From assembly GCA_029979145.1 (NCBI GenBank), contig JAPOIC010000063.1, positions 1-9,617 on the forward strand: a stretch of 9,617 nt of DNA, read 5' to 3'. The position numbers were made by a program, and so were the translations under genes. Of the stretch, positions 1 to 5,538 are shown one piece after another (within the stretch, counting starts at the first letter, position 1; every line of letters starts with the position of its first letter). Source of the DNA: Opitutaceae bacterium (GTDB lineage: Bacteria > Verrucomicrobiota > Verrucomicrobiia > Opitutales > Opitutaceae). The notes below the pieces were generated by a model. The model saw only the letters and a list, made by a program, of their open reading frames with translations. It had not been told where the DNA came from and ran no database searches.

Positions 1-2
1 CC

Positions 3-59
3 GTGGATGCCATCCTCACCTCTGGCACCCAACTGGCCAAGGATCAGTCAAACTCCTGA
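3..59 (+). CDS. C-terminal end of an unidentified protein (5' truncated by the window edge)
   Basis: Only the last 18 codons are present, reading VDAILTSGTQLAKDQSNS and then TGA. Codon choice (GCC, ATC, CTC, ACC, GGC) looks like real coding sequence, and the frame stops just before a terminator hairpin, which fits the natural end of a gene. The fragment is too short to assign to a family. It converges with the saccharopine dehydrogenase gene on the other strand and shares the terminator between them. It belongs to the left, alphaproteobacterial-looking piece of the window. Confidence 0.45.
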   Translation: MDAILTSGTQLAKDQSNS

Positions 60-64
60 CCAAC

Positions 65-98
65 AAAAAACGCCCGGTGCTCCCCGCACCGGGCGTTT
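65..98. terminator. Bidirectional Rho-independent terminator
   Basis: A perfect 10-bp stem (CGCCCGGTGC at 71-80 pairing with GCACCGGGCG at 86-95) encloses a 5-base loop. Six A residues precede it (65-70) and TTT follows it (96-98). It can therefore terminate the short + strand reading frame ending at 59 and, with the longer U-run on the other strand, the minus-strand gene ending at 117. The position between two convergent genes supports this. Confidence 0.85.
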
Positions 99-116
99 CT
101 CCATTCTGCCAAAGCC

Positions 117-1256
117 TCAGGCGTTGGTCACAACTTCAAGGTGCTGGCAGAGCCCGCCGATGGTTTCCATCCACTCCGCCACCATCTTCGGCTCCGAAGG
201 GGCCGCCGAAACACCGGGCGCGATCCGCCCCTTCAGCACCGCTTCCACCGCAAGGCTCACCAGGATTGAAACGAGCCGGCCCATCGCGGTGCCCTTCTCG
301 TCACCCCATGCGTCCATCACGTAGGTCTTGTGCCAAGCAACCGCACCATCGCGCTCGGCTTTCAGATCGACGATCAGCACCACACGGTCCGGCTCGCCCT
401 CGTCATAGGCGTTCTTGTCCCAGAACCCGTCCGACATTTCCTTGAGCCGCGCATCGCCCTCGGGCCCCGAAAGCGTCTCGATCTCGGCAAACACATCTTT
501 CCACGCCTCGGCCCAACCGCCCAAACGCAACGTGCCGCGCACGAAGGTCTTCACCGGCCAGTTCGGATCGAAATGGTACTGGTCCATGAACGGATAGCTG
601 TCGCGGTTCGGATAAACCTCGAAATCCTCGGGCGTCGGCAGAGGTGCCGTATAGGTGGTGATCGCATTCCACGGCCGATCCACCTTGAACTCCTTGTAAT
701 CCTTCAAGGAACGCGAGGGCGAGCGCAGCGCCTTCAGCACCCCTAGAGGCGACCACGAGAACTTGTATTTGAAGTCATTCGCGATCTTCGGCACGCCACC
801 GCAATAGCTCAGGAAGCTCAGGTGGTTCTTCGGATCAAACGCCGCCGAGGCCTTGTACTCATCCACCAGCTGATGCGCCATCAAGTGGTCGATCCCCGGA
901 TCAAGCCCGCATTCATTGACAAAGGCGAGGCCCTTTTCGCGCGCCGCCTCATCCAGCACCCGCATCTCCGGCGCGATGTAAGACGACGAAACAAACTGCG
1001 CCCCTGCCGCAAGGCAAGCCTTCGCAAGCGGCACGTGCCAATCGCCCGGCAACATGGAAACCACCACATCCCCCGGCTGCAACTGCCCCGAAATCGTGTC
1101 GAGATCGAAGGCGTGGATGTCTTTCGTCAGATCGCCCACCGCTTCTTCGGCCTTCGCCACCGTGCGGTTCCACACCGTCACCGGATACCCCGCCTCGATC
1201 AAGCGCCGCAGCCCCGGCACTGCCGAAAGCCCCGTGCCACACCAATGAATGGTCAT
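117..1256 (-). CDS. Saccharopine dehydrogenase family protein (LYS9-like NAD(P)-dependent oxidoreductase)
   Basis: A complete 379-residue protein. The N-terminus (residues about 3-35) is a Rossmann nucleotide-binding fold with a degenerate glycine motif (WCGTGLSAVPG) ending in VTVWNRT. Residues about 62-100 contain VVVSMLP, as in saccharopine dehydrogenases, and residues 114-124 carry the family signature NECGLDPGIDH. The rest is the catalytic and dimerisation domain. Members interconvert saccharopine with amino acid and semialdehyde in lysine metabolism, but many bacterial paralogues act on other substrates, so the exact reaction is not assigned. The ATG at 1256 is preceded by a purine-rich GGGAGTGAGG. 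It lies 12 bases after the stop of the SemiSWEET-type gene, so the two are probably one operon. The gene ends at a strong terminator. It belongs to the left piece of the window. Confidence 0.88.
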   Translation of the reverse strand: MTIHWCGTGLSAVPGLRRLIEAGYPVTVWNRTVAKAEEAVGDLTKDIHAFDLDTISGQLQPGDVVVSMLPGDWHVPLAKACLAAGAQFVSSSYIAPEMRVLDEAAREKGLAFVNECGLDPGIDHLMAHQLVDEYKASAAFDPKNHLSFLSYCGGVPKIANDFKYKFSWSPLGVLKALRSPSRSLKDYKEFKVDRPWNAITTYTAPLPTPEDFEVYPNRDSYPFMDQYHFDPNWPVKTFVRGTLRLGGWAEAWKDVFAEIETLSGPEGDARLKEMSDGFWDKNAYDEGEPDRVVLIVDLKAERDGAVAWHKTYVMDAWGDEKGTAMGRLVSILVSLAVEAVLKGRIAPGVSAAPSEPKMVAEWMETIGGLCQHLEVVTNA

Positions 1257-1268
1257 TGCCTCACTCCC

Positions 1269-1487
1269 TCATTTGAATTTCAGCTTCGCCGCCACGATCG
1301 AAACCATGGCTGTCGTCGATACCAGATTGGCGATGATCAAAGGCCAGTCCACGATCATCAACCCGTAAATCAGCCACAGGATCGCCGTCGCCAGAAACAT
1401 CAGGTTCGTCACCAGCGAAAGCGACTTCGTGTCCTTCGTTTTCCACACCAGAACCGCCTGCGGAATCCAGCAAATCGTGCCCAGAAA
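1269..1487 (-). CDS. SemiSWEET-type PQ-loop transporter, N-terminus missing at the sequence joint
   Basis: The minus strand from about 1484 down to a TGA at 1271-1269 encodes about 71 residues without a start codon. It begins LGTICWIPQAVLVWKTKDTK, which contains the Pro-Gln (PQ) motif of the MtN3/SWEET family at the end of the first helix. Two further hydrophobic helices follow (about residues 24-45 and 48-68), then a basic end, KLKFK. Complete bacterial SemiSWEETs are about 85-95 residues with three helices and work as dimers, mostly as sugar transporters. Here only the first 10-20 residues are lacking. Reading further upstream gives TTT and then TAA, so the frame does not continue across the joint near 1485. 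It sits 12 bases upstream of the saccharopine dehydrogenase start, in the same direction. It is an incomplete gene, not expressible as it stands in this sequence. Confidence 0.72.
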   Translation of the reverse strand, partial: FLGTICWIPQAVLVWKTKDTKSLSLVTNLMFLATAILWLIYGLMIVDWPLIIANLVSTTAMVSIVAAKLKFK

Positions 1488-1490
1488 TTA
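1480..1490. other. Breakpoint between two unrelated sequences
   Basis: On the left the minus strand encodes a SemiSWEET-type protein up to about 1484. On the right the + strand encodes the tail of a signalling protein from about 1486. Both lose their N-terminal parts at the same few bases. No insertion sequence, recombinase gene, direct repeat or inverted repeat is visible at the point. Gene content changes here from alphaproteobacterial style to Verrucomicrobiota style. An assembly or library chimera is the simplest explanation; a genuine illegitimate join cannot be excluded from sequence alone. Confidence 0.7.
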
Positions 1491-1623
1491 CTGGCAGCAG
1501 ATCGAGGGTTACATCAACGAACGCACCGGCAGCGAGTTCAGCCACTCGGTGTGTCCGGACTGCTACCAACGCGTGGTACTGCCGGAGATTGAGAAAATCA
1601 CCAAGGAGACGCAGCATGGCTGA
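1486..1623 (+). CDS. C-terminal fragment of a sensory/response-regulator protein (YWQQ...FSHSVCPDC tail)
   Basis: The frame reads NYWQQIEGYINERTGSEFSH, then SVCPDC and a charged end before TGA. This matches the short tail found at the C-terminus of many PAS, GAF or receiver-domain signalling proteins. In intact members this tail normally begins with a C-x-x-C-K-x-I-R-D-D stretch followed by YWxQxExYI and FSHGICPxC; the two cysteine pairs may form a small metal site. Only the second pair (CPDC) is present, because the gene is cut at about 1485. A start codon exists further left in frame at 1429, but it lies inside the antisense of the transporter gene and is an artefact of the joint. The stop overlaps the slyX start by 8 bases (ATG at 1616, TGA at 1621-1623), which points to an operon with slyX. 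Confidence 0.7.
   Translation, partial: NYWQQIEGYINERTGSEFSHSVCPDCYQRVVLPEIEKITKETQHG
1603..1608 (+). promoter_or_regulatory. Ribosome binding site of slyX
   Basis: AAGGAG lies 7 bases before the ATG at 1616. It decides in favour of that start over an upstream in-frame start at 1589, which would add an arginine-rich stretch not seen in SlyX proteins. Confidence 0.75.
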
Positions 1624-1810
1624 AGCCCTGCAGCGACTGGAGGAAAAGATCGCTTACCTCGAGCGCCACGTTGGCGAGCAGGACAAGGCGATGCTGGAAA
1701 TGGCGATGCAGCTCGACCGCCTGCGCCAGGAACTCGTGACCGTGCGCGACCGCATGGCCGAGCCGAAGACTGACACCTCGCCGGTGAGCGAGAAACCGCC
1801 GCATTATTGA
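1616..1810 (+). CDS. slyX: SlyX family protein
   Basis: A 64-residue protein. Residues about 3-48 form a continuous coiled coil with heptad leucines (RLEEKIAYLERHVGEQD and onward). The C-terminus ends in PPHY, the hallmark of SlyX. Length is close to the usual 65-75 residues. SlyX is a widespread small cytoplasmic protein without an established biochemical role; in E. coli it is named for its position beside slyD, which is not present here. The start is fixed by AAGGAG at 1603-1608. The gene overlaps the end of a truncated signalling-protein gene and converges with the ArsR-methyltransferase gene, with a palindrome-rich gap between them. Confidence 0.88.
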   Translation: MAEALQRLEEKIAYLERHVGEQDKAMLEMAMQLDRLRQELVTVRDRMAEPKTDTSPVSEKPPHY

Positions 1811-1830
1811 GGCGGCGGGTTTGCATGTCG

Positions 1831-1852
1831 GGCGGGGACCCCGATCCCCGCC
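1831..1852. repeat. GC-rich palindrome 1 in the slyX / methyltransferase gap
   Basis: GGCGGGGA (1831-1838) pairs with TCCCCGCC (1845-1852) around a 6-base loop. It lies 20 bases after the slyX stop. No U-run follows, so it is not a classical Rho-independent terminator, though it may still protect or end transcripts. Confidence 0.6.
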
Positions 1853-1891
1853 GGGGGCATGCGCGGAAAGGAGAGCGTGGGGGAAATTCGC

Positions 1892-1917
1892 GGCGGTCTC
1901 GGAGAGACCGCCCTACC
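1892..1917. repeat. GC-rich palindrome 2 followed by CTACC (REP-like unit)
   Basis: GGCGGTCTC (1892-1900) pairs perfectly with GAGACCGCC (1904-1912) around the loop GGA, and CTACC follows. The same layout, a GGCGG...CCGCC hairpin with CTAC after it, recurs 25 bases later with a different stem. That looks like a dispersed REP-type repeat family rather than a single regulatory hairpin. Confidence 0.6.
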
Positions 1918-1933
1918 TGGGTTGGTATGCGGA

Positions 1934-1964
1934 GGCGGGGTCAGAAACCCCGCCCTACATGTAG
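1934..1964. repeat. GC-rich palindrome 3 followed by CTACATGTAG (REP-like unit)
   Basis: GGCGGGGT (1934-1941) pairs with ACCCCGCC (1947-1954) around a 5-base loop. The perfect 10-base palindrome CTACATGTAG (1955-1964) follows at once. It sits six bases beyond the stop of the minus-strand methyltransferase gene and probably serves the convergent transcripts from both sides. Confidence 0.6.
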
Positions 1965-1970
1965 CGTAGT

Positions 1971-2939
1971 TCAGCGCTTGGGCTTCACGCCGCTGGCGAG
2001 CAGGGTGGTAAAGTGGGGCTCGCGGTCTTCGCTGGCGACGGGGCCGACTTCGACCTGGGTGAAGCCGGCGCGTTTCATGAACCCGTGCAACGTGCTCTCC
2101 TTGAAGCCGAGCCAGACGTCGGCGTAAAGCTCGCGGGCTTTTTCGAAGGTGTGCTCGTTGAGGTCGAGGATGAGGAGCTGGCCGCCGGGCTTCAGGATGC
2201 GGAACGCTTCGTTGACGGCGGTCTGCGGGTGCTGCGCGTGGTGCAGGGCTTGGGAGAGGATGGCGAGGTCGACCGAGCGGTCGCCCAGCGGCACTTTTTC
2301 GATGTCGCCGAGCTTGTAGGCGAGATTGTCCAAGCCGTTCTTTTGCGCGAGCTCGGTGCCGACTTCCACCATGCGCTCGGAGTTGTCGATGCACCAGACC
2401 TGCTTGGCACGGCGGGCGAGCAGCTGGGACACGAGACCCTCGCCGGCACCGAGGTCAGCGATCGTGATGGCCGGGGTGAGGCGCAGCGCGAGGTGACCGA
2501 TAGCCTCCCACGAGCGGCCGGGGCAGTAGTTTTTGCCGAGCCTACCGGCGATGAGGTTGAAATACTGTTCCTGCGTGCGCCGGCGCTTTTGCAACGTGCG
2601 GTCGAGGTTCTCGGCGTCCTCGCCGAGCACAGGTAGGTCGCCCACGGCGCCGAGCGCGGCTTCGAGCAATGTGAGCTGCGCCTTGGGCAGACCGGGGCGC
2701 AGCGAGTAAAAGGCCTTTTTGCCTTCACGCCGGTCGCTGACGATCCCCGCTTGGCGAAGCAGCGCGAGTTGCGAAGAGATGCGCGACTGGCCCATGCCGA
2801 GGACGTCCTGCAGTTCCGCCACCGAGAGTTCCTCGCGACGCAGGAGGGCGAGCAGCCGCAGGCGCGTGGCGTCGGAAATGATTTTGAGAATGTCCCAGGA
2901 GGCGCTCAAACCGAGCCGACACTGGGCGGGCGGGCTCAC
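1971..2939 (-). CDS. Fused ArsR-type HTH regulator and SAM-dependent methyltransferase
   Basis: A 322-residue protein in two parts. Residues about 15-82 are an ArsR-type winged helix (DILKIISDATRLRLLALL, then the recognition region LGMGQSRISSQLALLRQAG and a wing ending KKAFYSL). Residues about 120-322 are a class I methyltransferase with SAM motif IADLGAGEG (160-168), acidic residue in VWCIDNSERM, and LKPGGQLLILDL. The cysteine pair in the DNA-contact region used by metal-sensing ArsR proteins is absent, so metal sensing is not supported. Such fusions are common in bacteria and are sometimes linked to methionine and S-adenosylmethionine metabolism; that role is inference here. GTG at 2939 is preferred because it overlaps the LysE stop as GTGA; a TTG at 2909 is an alternative. 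A longer frame reaching 3080 lies inside the LysE gene and is rejected. The gene is probably cotranscribed with the exporter. Confidence 0.85.
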   Translation of the reverse strand: MSPPAQCRLGLSASWDILKIISDATRLRLLALLRREELSVAELQDVLGMGQSRISSQLALLRQAGIVSDRREGKKAFYSLRPGLPKAQLTLLEAALGAVGDLPVLGEDAENLDRTLQKRRRTQEQYFNLIAGRLGKNYCPGRSWEAIGHLALRLTPAITIADLGAGEGLVSQLLARRAKQVWCIDNSERMVEVGTELAQKNGLDNLAYKLGDIEKVPLGDRSVDLAILSQALHHAQHPQTAVNEAFRILKPGGQLLILDLNEHTFEKARELYADVWLGFKESTLHGFMKRAGFTQVEVGPVASEDREPHFTTLLASGVKPKR

Positions 2940-3559
2940 AAATGCAATGCCAGCTGTGCGAGCTCGTAGAGACCGATCGCGACCAGCAGGCCGCCGGCAC
3001 CCCAATTGATGATGCGCAGCGTGCCGTGGTTGATGCGGCCGGCGATCCAGCTGGCGGCGGCGCTGAGCAGAAGCCACCAAGCGCAGGAGCCGAGAAAGAC
3101 GCCGAGCACGGTCACGCCAGCCGCGGCTCCTGGAGTGGTGTCAGGCCCGCCCAGTCCCAAGGCGGAGAAGATACCGAGGAAGGCGACGATCGTGACCGGG
3201 TTGGCGAGCGTGAGGCCCAAGCCCGAAAAATACGCGGCGGCCAGGCTCGGGGCATGGGTGGCCTTGCCGTCGGCCGGAGCGGTGCGGCTGCGCGTGATGC
3301 GCAGGCCGAGGATGATCAGGAAGATTCCGCCGGCCAGCTGCACGACGTTGCCGTGACGCAGGAGCAGGCCGGTGATGGCGGCGACGCCGAAGGCCGCGAG
3401 GAAGCCGTAGATCGCGTCTGCCGTGGCCGCGCCCAATCCGGTGCTGAGGCCGGCGAGCCGTCCGTCCATGATCGAGCGACGGATGCAGAGCAGGCCAATC
3501 GGCCCGACCGGGGCGGCGATGGCGATGCCGATGAGCAGGCCTTGAAAAAAATGGTGCAC
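2936..3559 (-). CDS. LysE/RhtB family amino-acid exporter
   Basis: A 207-residue inner-membrane protein with about six hydrophobic helices. It opens with the family signature FFQGLLIGIAIAAPVGPIG and LLCIRRSI; the PVGP motif lies at residues 17-20. Family members export lysine, homoserine, threonine or related small molecules by proton exchange; the substrate cannot be told from sequence. Length is typical. The start is a GTG at 3559, since later in-frame ATG codons would delete helix 1. There is no Shine-Dalgarno sequence in front of it. Instead the T-run of the upstream gene's terminator ends three bases before the start codon, so expression depends on read-through or on a promoter within the end of the GreA-type gene. 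The stop overlaps the GTG start of the ArsR-methyltransferase gene. Confidence 0.87.
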   Translation of the reverse strand: MHHFFQGLLIGIAIAAPVGPIGLLCIRRSIMDGRLAGLSTGLGAATADAIYGFLAAFGVAAITGLLLRHGNVVQLAGGIFLIILGLRITRSRTAPADGKATHAPSLAAAYFSGLGLTLANPVTIVAFLGIFSALGLGGPDTTPGAAAGVTVLGVFLGSCAWWLLLSAAASWIAGRINHGTLRIINWGAGGLLVAIGLYELAQLALHL

Positions 3560-3561
3560 CG

Positions 3562-3592
3562 AAAAAAAAGGCGCCGCGGTGGGCGGCGCCTT
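3562..3592 (-). terminator. Rho-independent terminator of the GreA-type gene
   Basis: Read on the minus strand, a perfect 10-bp stem (3583-3592 with 3568-3577) and 5-base loop lead straight into eight T residues (3569-3562). The stem starts 11 bases after the stop codon of the GreA-type gene. It is a strong intrinsic terminator. It also sits directly against the GTG start of the LysE-family gene at 3559. Confidence 0.88.
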
Positions 3593-3603
3593 AAAGGGGA
3601 GGC

Positions 3604-4806
3604 TCAGCTCGCGGCTGAGTCCGCGTAGCGGCTGATGCCGGCGATGGTGTAGATCTCCTCGTTGTTACCGGCCTTCACCGTGACGGAGTCGCCGGGCTTC
3701 TTGCCGAGCAGGGCGGCGCCGAGCGCGGTCTTGTAGGAGATCACGTTGTTGTCCGGGTCGCCGTCCCACGCGCCGAGGATGGTGTAGCGGGTGGTCTGGC
3801 CGTTGCCGGCCGCGGTGATGTCGACAATGCTGCCGACGCTGACTACGTCGACGGTGGCCTCGGAGAAATCGGTGATGCGGGCGCGGCCGAGGTCGCGCTC
3901 GAGGAGGGCCTTCTGGGCCATGAGGACGGACTGGTCCTGCTTGGCCATCTTGTATTCGGAGTTCTCCTTGAGGTCGCCGTGCTCGCGGGCGGTGGCGATG
4001 GCCTTGGAGTTCTCCGGAATCTTCTTCGCGACGATGGTCTCGTATTCCTCGCGCTTGCGGTCGTGGCTGGCGCGGGAGACGAGCAGCTGCTCGTCCTTGC
4101 CCTCGGCCTCGGCGGCGACGAGCGACTGGATGCTGGGGAAAATCTTGATGAAGCGGGCGAGCAGCGACTTCTTCGTGAGCTCCTCGAAGCCCTGGTTGAG
4201 CATCAGGGTGTTGGCGAGGTCGCGGGCGGTCTCCGGGTCGGCGGTGGCGAGGAGGTCTGCGATGAGCTCGGTGTCCTCGCTGAGAATATCGGCCAGCGGG
4301 ATGCGGCGCGCGGTGGAGGCTTGGAGCGCCTCGTAGTCGATGGCGAAGAAGATGGCGCTGAGGAGGCGCGGCGTGATCAGGTCGTTGAGCAGCTTGGCGA
4401 ACTTCTTCGAGTGGCGGTTCTTGACGATCCAGAGGAGGACCGGCGCGCGCAGGTTTTGCTCGGTCTGCCAGCGCTTGAGGGCGGCGGCGAGTTCGTCGGC
4501 GTGGTCGTTCTCGACGAGGAAATTGATGCACTCGGTGGTGAACTTGCCCTGGGAGATCTTGAGCAGGTTGAAGATGATGTCGCGCGCCTCGATCGGGTGC
4601 GTCTCGTTGATGAGCTCGAGGAAGCGGCGCTGGAAATGCACCGGGATGCTGTCGGCGATGGCGGGCAGGTCGCGCACATCGGAAACGAGGGAGGCCTGCA
4701 GCGGCTCGAAGTCGCTGTCGTTGACGCCGAGGAGCTTCGCAAGGTCATCGCGCACGGCGGCGCCATGGAGTCGCTCGGCGTTGTCGAGCTGGTTGCTGTC
4801 GCGCAC
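3604..4806 (-). CDS. C-terminal part of the GreA-type factor with GreA coiled coil and FKBP-like domain
   Basis: This is the portion after the TAG, shown from the first in-frame GTG (4806). The same frame is open back to 4962, and no convincing ribosome site marks a restart, so independent translation is doubtful. The first 240 or so residues are helical and not recognised. From about residue 250 of this part comes the GreA coiled coil, including AREHGDLKENSEY. The D and E of GDLKEN match the acidic tip residues that GreA inserts into the RNA polymerase secondary channel to trigger cleavage of backtracked RNA. The last 80 residues (VGSIVDI, YTILGAWDGD, ISYKTALGAALLGKKPGD) are the FKBP-like domain that anchors GreA to polymerase. 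Ordinary GreA is about 158 residues, so this form carries a large N-terminal extension. Confidence 0.82.
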   Translation of the reverse strand: MRDSNQLDNAERLHGAAVRDDLAKLLGVNDSDFEPLQASLVSDVRDLPAIADSIPVHFQRRFLELINETHPIEARDIIFNLLKISQGKFTTECINFLVENDHADELAAALKRWQTEQNLRAPVLLWIVKNRHSKKFAKLLNDLITPRLLSAIFFAIDYEALQASTARRIPLADILSEDTELIADLLATADPETARDLANTLMLNQGFEELTKKSLLARFIKIFPSIQSLVAAEAEGKDEQLLVSRASHDRKREEYETIVAKKIPENSKAIATAREHGDLKENSEYKMAKQDQSVLMAQKALLERDLGRARITDFSEATVDVVSVGSIVDITAAGNGQTTRYTILGAWDGDPDNNVISYKTALGAALLGKKPGDSVTVKAGNNEEIYTIAGISRYADSAAS

Positions 4807-4962
4807 GGCCTCGACGATGCCGTGAAGAATCTCATGCAGCTCCTCCTTCAGGTCCTTTTGGGACGCGGTGTCGAGCAGCTCGACGGCGAGGGCGATGCGG
4901 CGGCGGGCGGAGCGGGTGCCCTTGAATTGCTCGAGGATCTCATCCTCGGCGGAAACGGGCGT

Positions 4963-5457
4963 CTAGCGCAGGATGTAGCACTCGGTCTTCTTTTCCGGGA
5001 TGGAAACGCGGGGGTCCTTGGCGATCGCCTTGCGGGCGGTGGACCACCATTTCTTGAACTTGGCCTCGCCGACGACCTGGGCCATGACGATCTCGATCTC
5101 AATGGCGGTGGCGGCGTTGTTGGGGTAGGACTCGAGGGCCTCGACGATGAGCTGGGCGGGATTCTCGGCAACGAGCGTGGCGATGGTGTCAGTCTCGGTC
5201 TCCTTGCGCACGAGGAGGTGGTTCGACGGCAGCACCTCCATGGTGTTGATGCAGAACACCGGGTCCATCGGGTGGTTGGCCTTTTCCTTGAAGTCGATGA
5301 TCAGGCGTTGGGCGCCCTCATCGTAGCTTTTGATCTGGCCGAAGCCCCAACTGCGGTGCACGCAATACGACCCGGGGGCCATCGACTCCAGCTTGGCTTT
5401 GGCGGCCTTGAGGGTCGGGTTCTTGGCGATCAATGCGGAGACTGCTTCAGAATTCAT
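4963..5457 (-). CDS. N-terminal part of the GreA-type factor (164 residues, ends at the TAG)
   Basis: If TAG is read as stop, this part makes a 164-residue protein. Residues about 27-85 look like a small beta-barrel of the CarD/Tudor kind: SYCVHRSWGFGQIKSYDE, followed by LIIDFKEK and a segment ending EVLPSNHLLVRKE. The HRSWGFGQI motif resembles the start of RNA-polymerase-interacting domains in CarD and Mfd, a resemblance by eye only. Residues about 95-164 are helical and run into the middle domain beyond the TAG. The start is ATG at 5457; no good Shine-Dalgarno sequence is visible in front of it. Confidence 0.65.
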   Translation of the reverse strand: MNSEAVSALIAKNPTLKAAKAKLESMAPGSYCVHRSWGFGQIKSYDEGAQRLIIDFKEKANHPMDPVFCINTMEVLPSNHLLVRKETETDTIATLVAENPAQLIVEALESYPNNAATAIEIEIVMAQVVGEAKFKKWWSTARKAIAKDPRVSIPEKKTECYILR

Positions 5458-5487
5458 GATTGCGTGTTGGAGAGACGGTAAGGATTT

Positions 5488-5517
5488 AGTTCATCCTACG
5501 ATGCCCCGGAATGTCAA
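5488..5517 (-). promoter_or_regulatory. Possible sigma70-type promoter for the GreA-type gene
   Basis: On the minus strand a perfect TTGACA (5517-5512) is followed after 18 bases by TGAACT (5493-5488), a weak match to TATAAT. It lies 31-60 bases before the ATG at 5457, within the 81-base gap between this gene and the divergent rsmB. An alternative -10, TAGGAT at 5498-5493, matches better but is only 13 bases from the -35. No clear + strand promoter for rsmB was found in the same gap. Confidence 0.35.
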
Positions 5518-5538
5518 ACAGTGTATCCGATTAAACCC

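Larger units (their letters stand above)
3604..5457 (-). pseudogene. Long GreA/GreB-family elongation factor gene interrupted by one in-frame TAG
   Basis: The minus strand from the ATG at 5457 to the TGA at 3606-3604 is one reading frame of 617 codons, broken only by TAG at 4965-4963 (codon 165). The sequence on both sides is protein-like: the first part ends KKTECYILR, and after the TAG it continues TPVSAEDEILEQFKGTRSAR without a frame change. Codons after the stop show no decay. The intact protein would have an N-terminal beta-rich domain, a long helical middle and a C-terminal GreA module. The cause could be a nonsense mutation, a base-call error, or translational read-through; the sequence does not decide. 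The gene is read from a short divergent promoter region shared with rsmB and ends at a strong terminator. Confidence 0.75.

Noticed and set aside
1429..1488. ATG at 1429 as start of the signalling-protein tail
   Set aside because: Residues before NYWQQ are antisense of the SemiSWEET-type gene from the other side of the joint and do not resemble the C-x-x-C-K-x-I-R-D-D stretch expected there.
2940..3080. Longer N-terminus for the ArsR-methyltransferase protein, starting at 3080
   Set aside because: The added residues are Arg-rich shadow of the LysE gene. The GTG at 2939 overlaps the LysE stop and gives a normal ArsR-type N-terminus.
4377..4835. Minus-strand ATG at 4835 with a very good ribosome site (AAGGAGG, about 8 bases before it) inside the GreA-type gene
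   Set aside because: The frame encodes a Ser/Thr/Arg-rich sequence without any fold signal and is shifted relative to the GreA frame, which is protein-like throughout. The site looks coincidental.
3979..5481. Open + strand frame of 500 codons opposite the GreA-type gene
   Set aside because: It is the antisense of a recognised coding region, with a monotonous Leu/Gly/Glu/Val/Asp composition typical of high-GC shadows, and has no recognisable domain.
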